A stretch of DNA of 38,340 nucleotides from UBA1765 sp045629945 (GCA_045629945.1 JAZQSE010000025.1:1-38340), one strand, 5' to 3'; shown: positions 1-9,121, counted from the stretch's first letter. Notes: generated from the letters alone by a model not told the origin. Numbers and translations: made by a program.

Positions 1-438
1 TCATGGCGAGGAGTCTTTTAAGACGACGTGGCCATCTGTTGGCAAGTAGATTGCTTCTGTCGTTTTCCTCCATCGCGAGTGACAAGAATCGCGTGCAAGT
101 GTACAAACAACTTGTCATCGCGAACGCAGTGTGGCGATCTACTGGCAAGTAGATTGCTTCCACCACGCCACAAGAGTGGTTCGTGGCAGGCTCACACTTA
201 AGCTTCGCAAAAACATCTTGTTGGGGATTCGCAATGACATGACCGAGTGCCAGAAGTTTCTATAAAACTCTACAAGCGAGAGCTGCGGCAACCGCACTTG
301 TGCGAGTAGGCATAGCCGAGCGCCGGACGTTTCTATAAAGGATGCAGAAGAAGTATGAGTTTAGCCAGGGTAAGAAAAGAAATGGTGCTTTTTTATGGAC
401 TTTTTTTACTTTTTTAGAAAAGAAATCTTTGCCGGAAA
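1..438. repeat. Cluster of palindromic dispersed repeats upstream of rapA
   Basis: This 438-base non-coding stretch holds two units of a structured repeat. Unit 1 (1-83, its first base cut by the window edge) and unit 2 (113-239) both open with GTCAT(G/C)GCGA-like sequence and close with the inverse, CGCRATGAC-like sequence. Each has an internal hairpin around ATCT...AGAT (34-51 and 137-154; the second has perfect 6-bp arms). Further stems are GTCTT/AAGAC at 13-24 and CCAC/GTGG at 168-179. Two related units lie at 15112-15329. Short open frames here look accidental. The same general layout (GTCATTGCGA...GCAATGAC) is common in dispersed bacterial repeats; a function is not evident. After 340 I see no clear promoter for rapA. 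Confidence 0.75.
243..339. repeat. 24-bp direct repeat pair before rapA
   Basis: Two copies of a 24-base sequence, at 243-266 and 316-339, differ at three positions. Both start CCGAG and end GTTTCTATAAA. The shared CTATAAA end resembles a -10 box, so the pair could carry tandem promoters for rapA, or be the edge of the neighbouring repeat units. The spacing is 73 bases. No matching -35 box is obvious. Confidence 0.5.
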
Positions 439-3414
439 TTGTACAAAAAACTAAATTTTCGGGATATGAAAAATTTTGTACCTGGGCAGCGTTTTTTCAG
501 CGAAGCTGAATTGGATTTGGGACTTGGAAAAGTTGTTTCCGTAGAATTTAAAAATATTGTTATGGAGTTTCCTTCTGTCAAGCAGAAGAGAATTTATCGT
601 GCCGGCGCGGCATTACAGCGTTATCAAGTTAATGTAGGCGAAATTGTAAAAAATGAAAAGGGAAATATTTCCTTTTTAGTAACAGAAATTAAAGAAGAAA
701 ATGGTTTGCTAATTTACTGTGGCCGCGGTGGAAAAAAATTAAAAGAATCCGAAATGCAATCGGTTTTGAAATTGCGTCCGGCTGATTACTTTAAGGCTCT
801 TGCTTATAACGAATTATCGTCAACAAAAGAATTCCAGTTACGTCAGCGTGCTCAACAAATCAATCTTTCTTGGAAATCCTCTCCAGTTCGGGGAATGATT
901 GGACCAAGAATCGATATGATTCCTCACCAGTTTTATTTATGTTCTAGAGCATGCAGTTTATCAGAAATGCCTCGTTTGATGCTTTCTGATGAAGTTGGGT
1001 TAGGTAAAACAATTGAAGCCGGAATGATTTGGCATGCATTGCATGCACGTGGTCGTGCAGATCGAACATTGATTCTTTTGCCGGAAAGTTTAAAGCACCA
1101 GTGGATGTCTGAAATGAAACGGCGGTTTAACCAGGTTTTCACTTTGGTGGATGAAGCCTTTTTAAGATCTTTAAGTGAAGAACGAGAAAATATTTCTTTT
1201 TCGGGTGGTGCAACTGTAAGCATGAAAATGAATCCGTTCCTTGCAACAAATAATGCTATTTGTACTATGGAACTTTTAATGGGAACTCCAGCACTTCGAG
1301 AAGATTTATTAAAAGTAGATTGGGATTTGCTTATAGTTGATGAAGTTCACCATTTACTTTGTGAAGATGATTTTGTAAGTAAAGATTACCAGACTGTTTA
1401 TGATGTTGTTTCAAAAACAAAGGGTTTGCTTTTGTTATCTGGAACGCCTTTGCAATTCCAACCGGAATCGCATTTTCATCGTTTGCGCATGCTCGATCCG
1501 GTTCGTTTTTATGATTACGCAAAGTATTTAGAAGAACAAGAGACTTATAAAAAAATCGCATCAGATTTGTCTAAGTTGCCTTCTGACCCTAATGCTGTTT
1601 TGAGTTGGGAAGATTTAGAAAAAGTTTTGCCTAAAAAGTCCCCAATCCGTTCTTGGCTAGAAAAAGAAACTATTGAAAATTTAGAAGCCGGAGAATGGGT
1701 CCGTCGTATTGTTGATGCAATGGGTACAGGCTCTGTGATGTTCCGCAATACGCGAAAAGGTGTTGGAGGTTTCCCAAAACGTATTTTAAAAGAAATTGCT
1801 TTGGAACCAAATGAAAAATACCAGGAACTGATTGAACGTTTAGCACAAGGTGACCAGGAACATGCTCTTGATTACCATTTAAATGGACTTTTGCTTTTGC
1901 CTCAGGCAAAGTTCTGGCAATTAGATGAACGAATCGTTTGGATTAAAGAATTTTTAGCCACATCCGAAGAAAAAGTTTTATTGATTACAGAAAACGAATC
2001 TGTATTGAAAGCGATTGCTTGTGAAATAGCTCATGCTTTTGACGAAAGCATTCTGACTTGTTTCTTTGAACAAATGTCTATCGAAGAAAGAGATAAGGCT
2101 TCGGCTCATTTTGCAAAGCCTGATGGGGCTCGTATTTTGCTTTCAACAGAAATTGGTTCTGAAGGCAGAAACTTCCAATTTGCACATCGCATTATTCTTT
2201 GGGATCTTTCTTTGGATGCCGCTTTAGTGGAACAAAGAATTGGTCGTTTAGATAGAATAGGTCAGACACGGGATGTTGAAGTTTATGTCCCTTATGTAAA
2301 AGGAACTGGTCAAGAAGTAATGTTTAAATGGTATAACGAAGGTTTAGAAGCTTTCAGTCAGCCATTGATGACAGGCGGAAAATTCTTGATTCAATATTCA
2401 GATGTGCTTTTGCAAGCAGTTTTAGACCCGAAAACTTATCTTGTTCCTTTTGCTGAAAAATTCTTACCTAAGCTTCGCAAAGAATGTGATGCCGAAAGAA
2501 AAATGGCTGAAAAAGGAAGAGATCGCTTGCTTGAATTTAATTCAAGAAATCCTTTGGCGGCTGCTAAAATAATTGAGCAAATTAAAGAAATAGACGCAGA
2601 TTCTTCTGTTTCTGAATTTGTTTTTGATGCTTTGAAAATGCAAGGGATAGAAATAGAAAAAGGTTCTTTACCAGAAACATTCTTATTAGTACAAGGGCCA
2701 AAAGTAGAAGATGGTTCTATCCCGGGAATGCCTAAAGCGAATAATTCGTTATTGATGACCGAAGAAACGACAACGCAAAAAAGTTGTTTAACGGTTACGC
2801 TTTCAAGAGAAAAGGCAATGTTGCATGATGGGATTGATTTTTTAAGCGTTGAACACCCGTTAGCTCAAGGAGCTATTGATTACGCAACAGCCGGTAAACA
2901 AGGTTCTGTAGCTTGTGCTATTTGGAATGATTCTAGTATTCCTGGAACCATGTGTATGGAATATGATTTTGTATTGGAATTCCCGGTTCATTCTGATTGG
3001 GGCTTGGATGATGTAGCACGTTCTGTTTATATGCGCTGCTTGGTAAATGGTTCTGGAGAAGATTGTTCTTCGCTTTTAGAATCTTTAGATACGGCAGTTT
3101 TGAAAGATGCGAAGGTCCCACAAGGTCAACCGATTATTCAGGCAAAATTGGCTTATTTCTCAGGAGAAGGTTTTTCAAAAGCAAAAGAAATTGTGGGCAG
3201 ACAATTTGCAGAAGTTGTAGAAGATGTTTCAGTTAAGGTTACAGAGCGTTTAGATAGTGAATATGCTCGTTTAAAACACCTTATGTCTATGCGAGGTTCT
3301 TCTGAAAATACTCCGGCATTAGTTACAATGAAGAAAAATATTCAGGACCGGAAAAAAGCTTTATCTGGAGCTTTGCTTCGTTTAGATGGTATTCGTTTAG
3401 TGGTTTGCCGTTAA
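439..3414 (+). CDS. rapA: RNA polymerase-associated SWI2/SNF2 ATPase RapA (HepA)
   Basis: RapA is an ATP-driven translocase that binds RNA polymerase and helps recycle stalled or post-termination complexes. The 991-residue frame (982 from the inner ATG) is close to the usual ~970. It shows an N-terminal PGQRFFSEAE block, Walker A in DEVGLGKTIEAGM, a DEVHH Walker B box, LSGTP, FRNTRKG, EIGSEGRNFQF, and the RIGRLDRIGQ motif VI followed by the RapA-typical YVPYVKGTGQ stretch and GLEAF; the C-terminal region also follows RapA throughout. The frame opens with TTG at 439, but the ATG at 466 lines up better with known RapA N-termini; neither has a strong ribosome binding site. proB follows after 9 bases and is probably co-transcribed. 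Rap proteins are best known from Proteobacteria, so this is a divergent copy. Confidence 0.95.
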   Translation: MYKKLNFRDMKNFVPGQRFFSEAELDLGLGKVVSVEFKNIVMEFPSVKQKRIYRAGAALQRYQVNVGEIVKNEKGNISFLVTEIKEENGLLIYCGRGGKKLKESEMQSVLKLRPADYFKALAYNELSSTKEFQLRQRAQQINLSWKSSPVRGMIGPRIDMIPHQFYLCSRACSLSEMPRLMLSDEVGLGKTIEAGMIWHALHARGRADRTLILLPESLKHQWMSEMKRRFNQVFTLVDEAFLRSLSEERENISFSGGATVSMKMNPFLATNNAICTMELLMGTPALREDLLKVDWDLLIVDEVHHLLCEDDFVSKDYQTVYDVVSKTKGLLLLSGTPLQFQPESHFHRLRMLDPVRFYDYAKYLEEQETYKKIASDLSKLPSDPNAVLSWEDLEKVLPKKSPIRSWLEKETIENLEAGEWVRRIVDAMGTGSVMFRNTRKGVGGFPKRILKEIALEPNEKYQELIERLAQGDQEHALDYHLNGLLLLPQAKFWQLDERIVWIKEFLATSEEKVLLITENESVLKAIACEIAHAFDESILTCFFEQMSIEERDKASAHFAKPDGARILLSTEIGSEGRNFQFAHRIILWDLSLDAALVEQRIGRLDRIGQTRDVEVYVPYVKGTGQEVMFKWYNEGLEAFSQPLMTGGKFLIQYSDVLLQAVLDPKTYLVPFAEKFLPKLRKECDAERKMAEKGRDRLLEFNSRNPLAAAKIIEQIKEIDADSSVSEFVFDALKMQGIEIEKGSLPETFLLVQGPKVEDGSIPGMPKANNSLLMTEETTTQKSCLTVTLSREKAMLHDGIDFLSVEHPLAQGAIDYATAGKQGSVACAIWNDSSIPGTMCMEYDFVLEFPVHSDWGLDDVARSVYMRCLVNGSGEDCSSLLESLDTAVLKDAKVPQGQPIIQAKLAYFSGEGFSKAKEIVGRQFAEVVEDVSVKVTERLDSEYARLKHLMSMRGSSENTPALVTMKKNIQDRKKALSGALLRLDGIRLVVCR

Positions 3415-3423
3415 GGGGTAATT

Positions 3424-4563
3424 ATGAGTGAATTGCGAACAAAAATTTTAACAGAGGCAAAACGCATTGTTGTGAAAATAGGTTCTAGAATCCTTGTAGA
3501 TTCTGAACATGGAGGTGTAAGAACCCGCTATATCCAAAAGTTAGCAGACTCTGTTGCTTGCCTGATGGAACATGGAAAAGAAGTCGTTATTGTCACAAGT
3601 GGTGCTGTTGGTACTGGCATGGCAGAACTTGGGTATGCTGAAAAACCTAAAGTTATGGCTGAAAAACAAGCTTGTGCTGCTGTCGGGCAAATTGATTTAA
3701 TGTATGCGTATCGTGAAATGTTTCGCTGGGTGCAACTTTCTTGCGGACAAATTCTTTTATCAGCAGATGATTTCAGAGATAGAACGCGATATAAAAATTT
3801 GCAGAATACGATTAAAACAATGCTTGCTAAAAAGATTGTTCCGATTATTAATGAAAATGATTCTTTAGCAGTTGCAGAAATTAAAGTCGGGGACAATGAT
3901 AAACTTTCTAGCGATGTGGCTTTGTTTTTAGACGCCGATTTGCTTTTGATTTTTACAGATGAAGATGGCTTGTTTGACGACAATCCGAAAAAGAATCCTA
4001 AAGCACGTTTATTGCGATTTGTTCCAGAAATTACACCGTCGGTTCTTGCATTGGCTGGGGCTCCAGGAGAAACAGGCTCTGCTGTAAGCACTGGTGGAAT
4101 GCGTTCTAAATTAGAAGCGATTCGTGCAGTTGTTAATAGCGGTGCTAATGCTTTCTTAGCAAATGGTATGAAGGTGCTGCCGCATGAAGTCCTTTTTGAA
4201 AATGCTTTAGGGACTTTATTTGCCGGTAAAAAGCAAAAAATGAATAGTCGCCGTCGTTGGCTTTCTTTTGTAAGTACACCTAAGGGGAGTGTAATTGTCG
4301 ATAAAGGTGGTGTAAAAGCGCTACAAAAAAATCATTCTAGCTTGTTGCCTGTTGGAGTTATTCAAGTGGGAAAACATTTTGACGCTGGTGATTTAATTGA
4401 AATCCTTGATGAATCAGGAAACCGTATTGCTCGAGGTATTGCCCAATATGGAAGTGACAATCTTAATTTGGTGTTAGGTAAAAAAACGCCAATGGTACGA
4501 GAAATTCTTGGTTCTGATATCCCAGAAGAATTAGTGCATAAAAACGATCTTGTTCTGTTTTAG
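3424..4563 (+). CDS. proB: Glutamate 5-kinase ProB with PUA domain
   Basis: ProB phosphorylates L-glutamate to gamma-glutamyl phosphate, the first and feedback-controlled step of proline synthesis. The 379-residue protein has the amino-acid kinase fold (RIVVKIGSR at the start, VTSGAVGTGM, IINENDS, GDNDKLSSDVA, TDEDGLFDDNP, STGGMRSKLEA) and a C-terminal PUA domain from about residue 280 (GSVIVDKGG...FDAGDLIEI...ARGIAQY). AAGGGG lies 7 bases before the ATG. It follows rapA closely. The usual partner proA is not next to it and must be elsewhere. Its TAG stop directly abuts the stop of convergent mntP. Confidence 0.97.
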   Translation: MSELRTKILTEAKRIVVKIGSRILVDSEHGGVRTRYIQKLADSVACLMEHGKEVVIVTSGAVGTGMAELGYAEKPKVMAEKQACAAVGQIDLMYAYREMFRWVQLSCGQILLSADDFRDRTRYKNLQNTIKTMLAKKIVPIINENDSLAVAEIKVGDNDKLSSDVALFLDADLLLIFTDEDGLFDDNPKKNPKARLLRFVPEITPSVLALAGAPGETGSAVSTGGMRSKLEAIRAVVNSGANAFLANGMKVLPHEVLFENALGTLFAGKKQKMNSRRRWLSFVSTPKGSVIVDKGGVKALQKNHSSLLPVGVIQVGKHFDAGDLIEILDESGNRIARGIAQYGSDNLNLVLGKKTPMVREILGSDIPEELVHKNDLVLF

Positions 4564-5121
4564 TTAAAACACCCCAAGATGTTCTAGTAAAATTTTTGTG
4601 CCAAGTGAAATTAAAATAACGCCCCCTAGGCGTTCGGCAATAATTTTACAATGATTGCCGAGTTTTACTCCAAGTGCTACTCCAATAGCAGAAAATAAAA
4701 AAGTAGTACATCCAATAATGCAGCAAGTCCCCAAAATGTTCACATGTAAAATGGCAAAAGAAACACCTGCAGCTAGCGCATCAATACTTGTAGCAACAGC
4801 AAGAATAAGCATTGGCCATGGAGAAAAATCAGGAGAAATTTTTGAATCTTCGCTAAAGGATTCTCGAAGCATGTTAAAACCAATAAAAGCAAGTAAAGCA
4901 AAAGCAATCCAATGGTCAAAACTTTCAATAACTTTACTAAAATGAGAACCTAGAAAAAAGCCAATTAATGGCATTAAAGCCTGAAATGAACCAAAATAAA
5001 GTCCGGCAAGGCAAATATGTTTTAGTTTAATTTGGGGTAACGAAAGACCTTTTGCAATGGATACCGCAAAGGCATCCATCGAAAGTCCTATAGCCATTAA
5101 AATAATCTCAAAAAAAGACAT
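4564..5121 (-). CDS. mntP: Manganese efflux pump MntP (YebN family)
   Basis: A small inner-membrane exporter predicted to remove excess Mn2+. At 185 residues it is of normal length, with six hydrophobic segments and the paired family motifs GLSMDAFAVSIAKG near residues 13-26 and ATSIDALAAGVSFA in the second half, whose aspartates are thought to be on the ion path. The start ATG overlaps the stop of the upstream SDR gene by one base (TAATG), so translation is probably coupled. There is therefore no room for a dedicated Mn-sensing (yybP-ykoY) riboswitch just before the gene, unlike many mntP genes. Confidence 0.95.
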   Translation of the reverse strand: MSFFEIILMAIGLSMDAFAVSIAKGLSLPQIKLKHICLAGLYFGSFQALMPLIGFFLGSHFSKVIESFDHWIAFALLAFIGFNMLRESFSEDSKISPDFSPWPMLILAVATSIDALAAGVSFAILHVNILGTCCIIGCTTFLFSAIGVALGVKLGNHCKIIAERLGGVILISLGTKILLEHLGVF

Positions 5122-6023
5122 TATTTCTTAAGCTTTTCTAAGTAATAATTGATATGAGAATCTAGGAAAGGTCTGCTATCAAATTGTAAACCGAAAACTT
5201 CAGAAATTTTCCGGACAGAGAAAAACATAGGAGATTCACTCCAACCTAAATCTTCTTCAATGATTTGAGACGAGCAACCAGGAACAAGCGCAATAGCTCT
5301 TTCAGCAATTTCTTTCCAGCTGATCCAGGTTTCGCCAAGAGCCAAGAATATTTCTTCGTTGAGATTAGATTCAATAAGTCTTGTAAAAACTTCAGCTTGT
5401 TGCGAGGCATGAATAAATTGAGTGCCATCATTTTTAATGATATGAATTGGTTGATTATTCAAAACGGCTTCAGCAATTTTAGCAAAACGGGTGTCTGGTT
5501 GAGAACAACCATCTGAGTAAGCGGGGTTGCCAAAAGTGTAGCCAGGCCTAATGATATTGCGTTTCATACCGGAACGGCGAAAACCTAAAACATAAGCTTC
5601 GCCAGCGGCTTTTGTTGCTCCATAAAGATCAACAGGGAGATTCACGCAAGTTTCATCCATTGAAGGACGCATTTGGCCCATAGCAGCCGTACTAGAGGTA
5701 TATATAAATTTTTCACAGCCGGCATTAGCAGCAAGTTCTAAGAGTGTAGCCGTTGCCAGCGTATCGTTTTTAAGCATGGTTGTCGGAGTTTCACCCCAAC
5801 CAAGAGCAATGTGAATGCAAGCATCACAACCTTGTATAGCTTGTTGCAAAACATCGGTATCACAAAGAGCACCCTGAAAAAATGAAACACCTTTGGCTTC
5901 TGCTAAACTAGGGATTTTTTCTGGATGGCGAGTCGAAATGTGTAGTTCATGGCCATGAGAAAGAAGAGATTTAGCAACATAATGCCCGATAAATCCAGTT
6001 CCACCAGTAAGGAAAATCCGCAT
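5121..6023 (-). CDS. NAD(P)-dependent epimerase/dehydratase, extended SDR family
   Basis: A 300-residue Rossmann-fold oxidoreductase. It shows the nucleotide-binding TGGTGFIG at residues 6-13, a STRHPE segment after the second strand, the active-site Ser/Thr run YTSSTAAMG, and the catalytic YGATK. The substrate cannot be read from sequence; relatives act on nucleotide sugars, flavonoid-like ketones or 3-beta-hydroxysteroid-like compounds. The start is supported by GGAG five bases upstream of the ATG. It is the first gene of a two-gene minus-strand unit with mntP, coupled by a one-base overlap, and is divergent from nfeD; the ~110 bases between them must hold both promoters. Confidence 0.85.
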   Translation of the reverse strand: MRIFLTGGTGFIGHYVAKSLLSHGHELHISTRHPEKIPSLAEAKGVSFFQGALCDTDVLQQAIQGCDACIHIALGWGETPTTMLKNDTLATATLLELAANAGCEKFIYTSSTAAMGQMRPSMDETCVNLPVDLYGATKAAGEAYVLGFRRSGMKRNIIRPGYTFGNPAYSDGCSQPDTRFAKIAEAVLNNQPIHIIKNDGTQFIHASQQAEVFTRLIESNLNEEIFLALGETWISWKEIAERAIALVPGCSSQIIEEDLGWSESPMFFSVRKISEVFGLQFDSRPFLDSHINYYLEKLKK

Positions 6024-6134
6024 AAAAACTCCATAAGAAACAATTCTTTAGTAATATACTTTCCAAAATGTATTTTTTTCAAAAGTAAAGGAAATTTTTT
6101 TGTTACGAAAGCTTTATTTTTATACATTCAGGAT

Positions 6135-7565
6135 ATGCGCTATCTTTTTACTCTATTACTAGCTTTTTTTCTTCATTTACAAGCTTTTGCCGCCTCTGGA
6201 GTTTGGATTCCTTTATCAGGTGATGTAGAACCTGTGATGAATGATTTTGTAAGGCGTGCGATATCTCAAGCCAAACAAGAAAATCCAGATTATATCTTAT
6301 TTGAAATCAATACATTTGGTGGGCGCTTAGATGCAGCTTTCGATATAGTTGATACAATTCTTGGGATTAAGGATATAAAAACTATAGCGGTAGTCAAAAA
6401 TAAAGCAATTAGTGCAGGTTCTTTAATTGCTCTTGCCTCAAATGATCTTTATATGATGGAAGGAACAACTATTGGCGATTGTGCTCCTATTGTCCAGGGT
6501 GCGGGTGGAACTCCTGAAATTGTAGGCGAAAAAGTACAATCTCCGTTGCGAGCAAAATTTCGGAATTTAGCTCAGCGAAATGGTTACCCGGAACTTTTAA
6601 GTGCCGCTATGGTTACTCCGGAATTAGAAATTTACCAGTTAAAAAATAAAGATTCCGTTTTAACGATTGAATCAAAAAATTATGAGCATTTTCCAGAAAG
6701 TGAAAAAAAAGTTTGGGGAACTCCAAAAGTATTGGTTCGCTCCGGAGAACTTTTAACGATGACAGAAAAAGAAGCTTTTGAATTGGGTTTTTCTAAAGGA
6801 ACGGTTGCTTCAAGAAAAGCATTAGAAGAAAAATTATCCATAGAAAAAGTAAGTGAAGTTCAAGAACATTCTGGCGAAAAGGTGGCTCGTTTTATTAGTG
6901 CTATTTCCGGGTTGTTGTTGATTCTTGGATTTGGCGCACTTTATATGGAATTTAAAACACCTGGTTTTGGCGTATTTGGAATCATTGGAATAGTAGCAAT
7001 AGCTTTAGTTTTCTTTGGCTCACAAGCAGGTCGCATTGAAAATTTTGTTCCTTTGATTTTGCTGGTTGTAGGCGTTGTACTTTTTGTGTTAGAAATTTTT
7101 GTATTCCCTGGAACCATGGTTTTTGGTGCTCTTGGGATTGTTAGTATGGTAATAGCGTTAGCTTTAGCATTTGATTTTACCACACTTCCTGCTTTTTTAC
7201 CTTCATTAGGTTCTGATTTTTCTCCGATTTTAGTGGCTTTATTTTATGTTCTTGCGTGTGCAGGTATTGCTTTGATTATCCCGATAGCATTTTCTAAATA
7301 CATTGTTCCTCTTCTTCCTGAAGGGTATTCTCCAATGTTAAAAACAGACCTTGCAGATTCACAATCCCCAACAGAAGAAGTTCAGGAATTGGCAGTAGGG
7401 CAAATAGGAATCGCAAAAACATTTTTACGACCAGTCGGGCATGCTATTTTTGAAGGTAAAGTTATTGATGTCCAGACTTCAGATTCTGAAATAGAACCAG
7501 GCGATAAAGTTGAAGTTTTGAAGATTCAGGATGGTCGAATTTTTGTGAAAAAAGTTGAGAATTAA
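6135..7565 (+). CDS. Membrane-bound ClpP-class serine protease, NfeD family
   Basis: A long-form NfeD (NfeD1b) protein, 476 residues from the ATG at 6135. The same frame is open further upstream to 5949, but the ATG at 6135 gives a clean signal peptide (residues 1-19, LLLAFFLHLQAFA) and avoids most of the divergent gene. Residues ~25-200 form a ClpP/SppA-like protease domain with an oxyanion-type GGRLDAA and a probable nucleophile in KAISAGSLIALA (residues 90-101). Four to five membrane spans follow (about 255-400), then a C-terminal OB-fold NfeD domain (IGIAKTFLRPVGHAIFEGKV...). Such proteases are thought to cleave membrane or stomatin-type proteins. The next gene, 21 bases on, is floA, the usual genomic partner. 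Confidence 0.92.
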   Translation: MRYLFTLLLAFFLHLQAFAASGVWIPLSGDVEPVMNDFVRRAISQAKQENPDYILFEINTFGGRLDAAFDIVDTILGIKDIKTIAVVKNKAISAGSLIALASNDLYMMEGTTIGDCAPIVQGAGGTPEIVGEKVQSPLRAKFRNLAQRNGYPELLSAAMVTPELEIYQLKNKDSVLTIESKNYEHFPESEKKVWGTPKVLVRSGELLTMTEKEAFELGFSKGTVASRKALEEKLSIEKVSEVQEHSGEKVARFISAISGLLLILGFGALYMEFKTPGFGVFGIIGIVAIALVFFGSQAGRIENFVPLILLVVGVVLFVLEIFVFPGTMVFGALGIVSMVIALALAFDFTTLPAFLPSLGSDFSPILVALFYVLACAGIALIIPIAFSKYIVPLLPEGYSPMLKTDLADSQSPTEEVQELAVGQIGIAKTFLRPVGHAIFEGKVIDVQTSDSEIEPGDKVEVLKIQDGRIFVKKVEN

Positions 7566-7586
7566 TTTAATAAACAAGGAGAATCT

Positions 7587-8579
7587 ATGAATTCCATTTT
7601 AGTTGTAGGAATCGTTATAGCAGCCATTGTTGTGATGGTTTTGCTTGCGTTTATTGCCAAATTTTTCAGCTTGTGGCTGCAAGCTTTATTCTCCAAAGCC
7701 GGAGTAAGTATTTTCCAGTTGATTGGAATGCGCTTAAGAAAAGTTCCGCCACAGACCATTGTTGAAGCAAGAATTTTAAGTTGTAAGGCAGGAATTCCTG
7801 TTGATACGAATCTTCTCGAAGCCCACTATATGTCAGGTGGAGCTGTTTTAAGAGTTGTTCAGGCTTTAATTGCTGCAAATAAGGCAAACATTGATTTGAA
7901 TTTCAAACAGGCTGCTGCCATTGATCTTGCTGGCCGTAATGTGCTTGAAGCTGTTCAGATGTCAGTAAACCCTAAAGTGATTCAGACGCCAAAGGTGAGT
8001 GCTGTTGCTCTTGATGGTATTCAGCTTCATGCAGTAACTCGTATTACAGTTCGCGCCAGTATTCAAAAATTAGTGGGTGGTGCTGGCGAAGATACAGTTG
8101 TGGCTCGTGTTGGTGAAGGCATTGTTTCTTCTATCGGTAGCGCTCAAAGTCATAAAGATGTTCTTGAAAATCCAAATATGATTTCTAAAAAAGTTTTAGC
8201 ATCTGGCCTTGATGCTGGGACTGCTTTTGAAATTCTTTCTATTGATATTGCCGATGTAGATGTCGGGCAAAATATTGGTGCAATTCTTGAAACTGACCGT
8301 GCAGAAGCCGATAAAAAAATCGCACAGGCAAAGGCAGAAGAACGTAGAGCAATGGCTTTTGCAGCAGAACAAGAAATGAAAGCAAAAGTAATGGAAATGC
8401 GTGCTAAACTTGTTGAATCCGAAGCAGAAGTTCCTATGGCTATGGCTTATGCTTTACGTGAAGGTAAACTCGGTGTAATGGATTATTATAATCTGAAAAA
8501 CATTGAAGCTGATACCCAAATGCGTAAAGATATTAGCGGTTTACCAGAAACTCAAAATCCATCAGATGGTAATTCGTAA
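7587..8579 (+). CDS. floA: Flotillin-like protein FloA
   Basis: FloA organises ordered membrane microdomains in bacteria. The 330-residue protein matches the bacterial FloA (YqfA) layout: a membrane hairpin at residues 4-40, then a long SPFH/band-7-like region (AVALDGIQLHAVTRITVRA, RVGEGIVSSIGSA, ISKKVLASGLDAGTAFEILSIDIADVDVG), and an Ala/Glu/Lys-rich coiled coil around residues 250-290 (DRAEADKKIAQAKAEERRA). The ATG is preceded by AAGGAG. It sits between nfeD and a small membrane protein gene whose ATG overlaps its TAA by one base, the same order as yqeZ-yqfA-yqfB in Bacillus. Confidence 0.96.
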   Translation: MNSILVVGIVIAAIVVMVLLAFIAKFFSLWLQALFSKAGVSIFQLIGMRLRKVPPQTIVEARILSCKAGIPVDTNLLEAHYMSGGAVLRVVQALIAANKANIDLNFKQAAAIDLAGRNVLEAVQMSVNPKVIQTPKVSAVALDGIQLHAVTRITVRASIQKLVGGAGEDTVVARVGEGIVSSIGSAQSHKDVLENPNMISKKVLASGLDAGTAFEILSIDIADVDVGQNIGAILETDRAEADKKIAQAKAEERRAMAFAAEQEMKAKVMEMRAKLVESEAEVPMAMAYALREGKLGVMDYYNLKNIEADTQMRKDISGLPETQNPSDGNS

Positions 8580-9109
8580 TGGAAACCTTTCTATTTCTTT
8601 TATTAATAGTCGGTGCAGAAGCTCTATTTTCTTGGTTTAAGAAAAATGCTTCTAAGCAAAAACCGCAAGAGTTAGAGCAAGACGTTTCTGACAGAGAGAT
8701 TTATTCTGAACAAGAGAGAGTACCAGAATCTCCTGCAGAACACTTGCGTGAACTTTTGCGTCGTTATGCTGAAGATCATCCAGAAGAAATAGAAACTAGC
8801 ACTTCTGAACCTTATGTTCCAGATGATGAATTCTTTGAAACGGAAGAACCAGTAGCTTCAGAAATGTTAGAAAATGTTCCTGCTGAGCCTGTTGTAAAAG
8901 AAGAATCTATTTTTGCCAAATACCAAGGTAAAGCATTTGAACGGCGTGTAGAAAAAGAAGAAGATTCTTCGTTTGGTTTAGAGCCTTCTCAACAGAATAA
9001 AAAATTCAAGCCGTGCTTTTCTTTGAATGCGGCTCGTGCTGGATTCGTTTGGTCTAAAATCATTGAAGAACCGCGATTTAAAAAACATTGGAATCCAATG
9101 AATCGTTAA
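8579..9109 (+). CDS. Small acidic membrane-anchored protein, function unknown
   Basis: A 176-residue protein that I do not recognise. One N-terminal hydrophobic segment (residues 3-20) is followed by a few basic residues and then a long, strongly acidic, probably disordered region (residues ~30-130) rich in Glu, Pro and Ser. The end is more basic (RFKKHWNPMNR). The expected topology is a single anchor with the rest on the cytoplasmic side. It is translationally coupled to floA (TAATG overlap) and is the last gene before a terminator, so a role with the NfeD/FloA membrane pair is inferred from position only. Confidence 0.75.
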   Translation: METFLFLLLIVGAEALFSWFKKNASKQKPQELEQDVSDREIYSEQERVPESPAEHLRELLRRYAEDHPEEIETSTSEPYVPDDEFFETEEPVASEMLENVPAEPVVKEESIFAKYQGKAFERRVEKEEDSSFGLEPSQQNKKFKPCFSLNAARAGFVWSKIIEEPRFKKHWNPMNR

Positions 9110-9121
9110 GCCTTTGACCAT

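Noticed and set aside
1..340. Possible CRISPR array
   Set aside because: The units are palindromic, of unequal length and not separated by uniform unique spacers, and no cas genes are near.
3528..4091. 187-codon minus-strand frame opposite proB
   Set aside because: It lies entirely inside proB, which has full family motifs; the reverse frame is low-quality Ser/Leu-rich sequence.
4950..5130. Manganese (yybP-ykoY) riboswitch before mntP
   Set aside because: mntP overlaps the upstream SDR gene by one base, so there is no leader in which the riboswitch could lie.
5949..6134. Upstream extension of the NfeD protein (62 codons)
   Set aside because: It runs into the start of the divergent SDR gene and would bury the clear signal peptide that begins at 6135.
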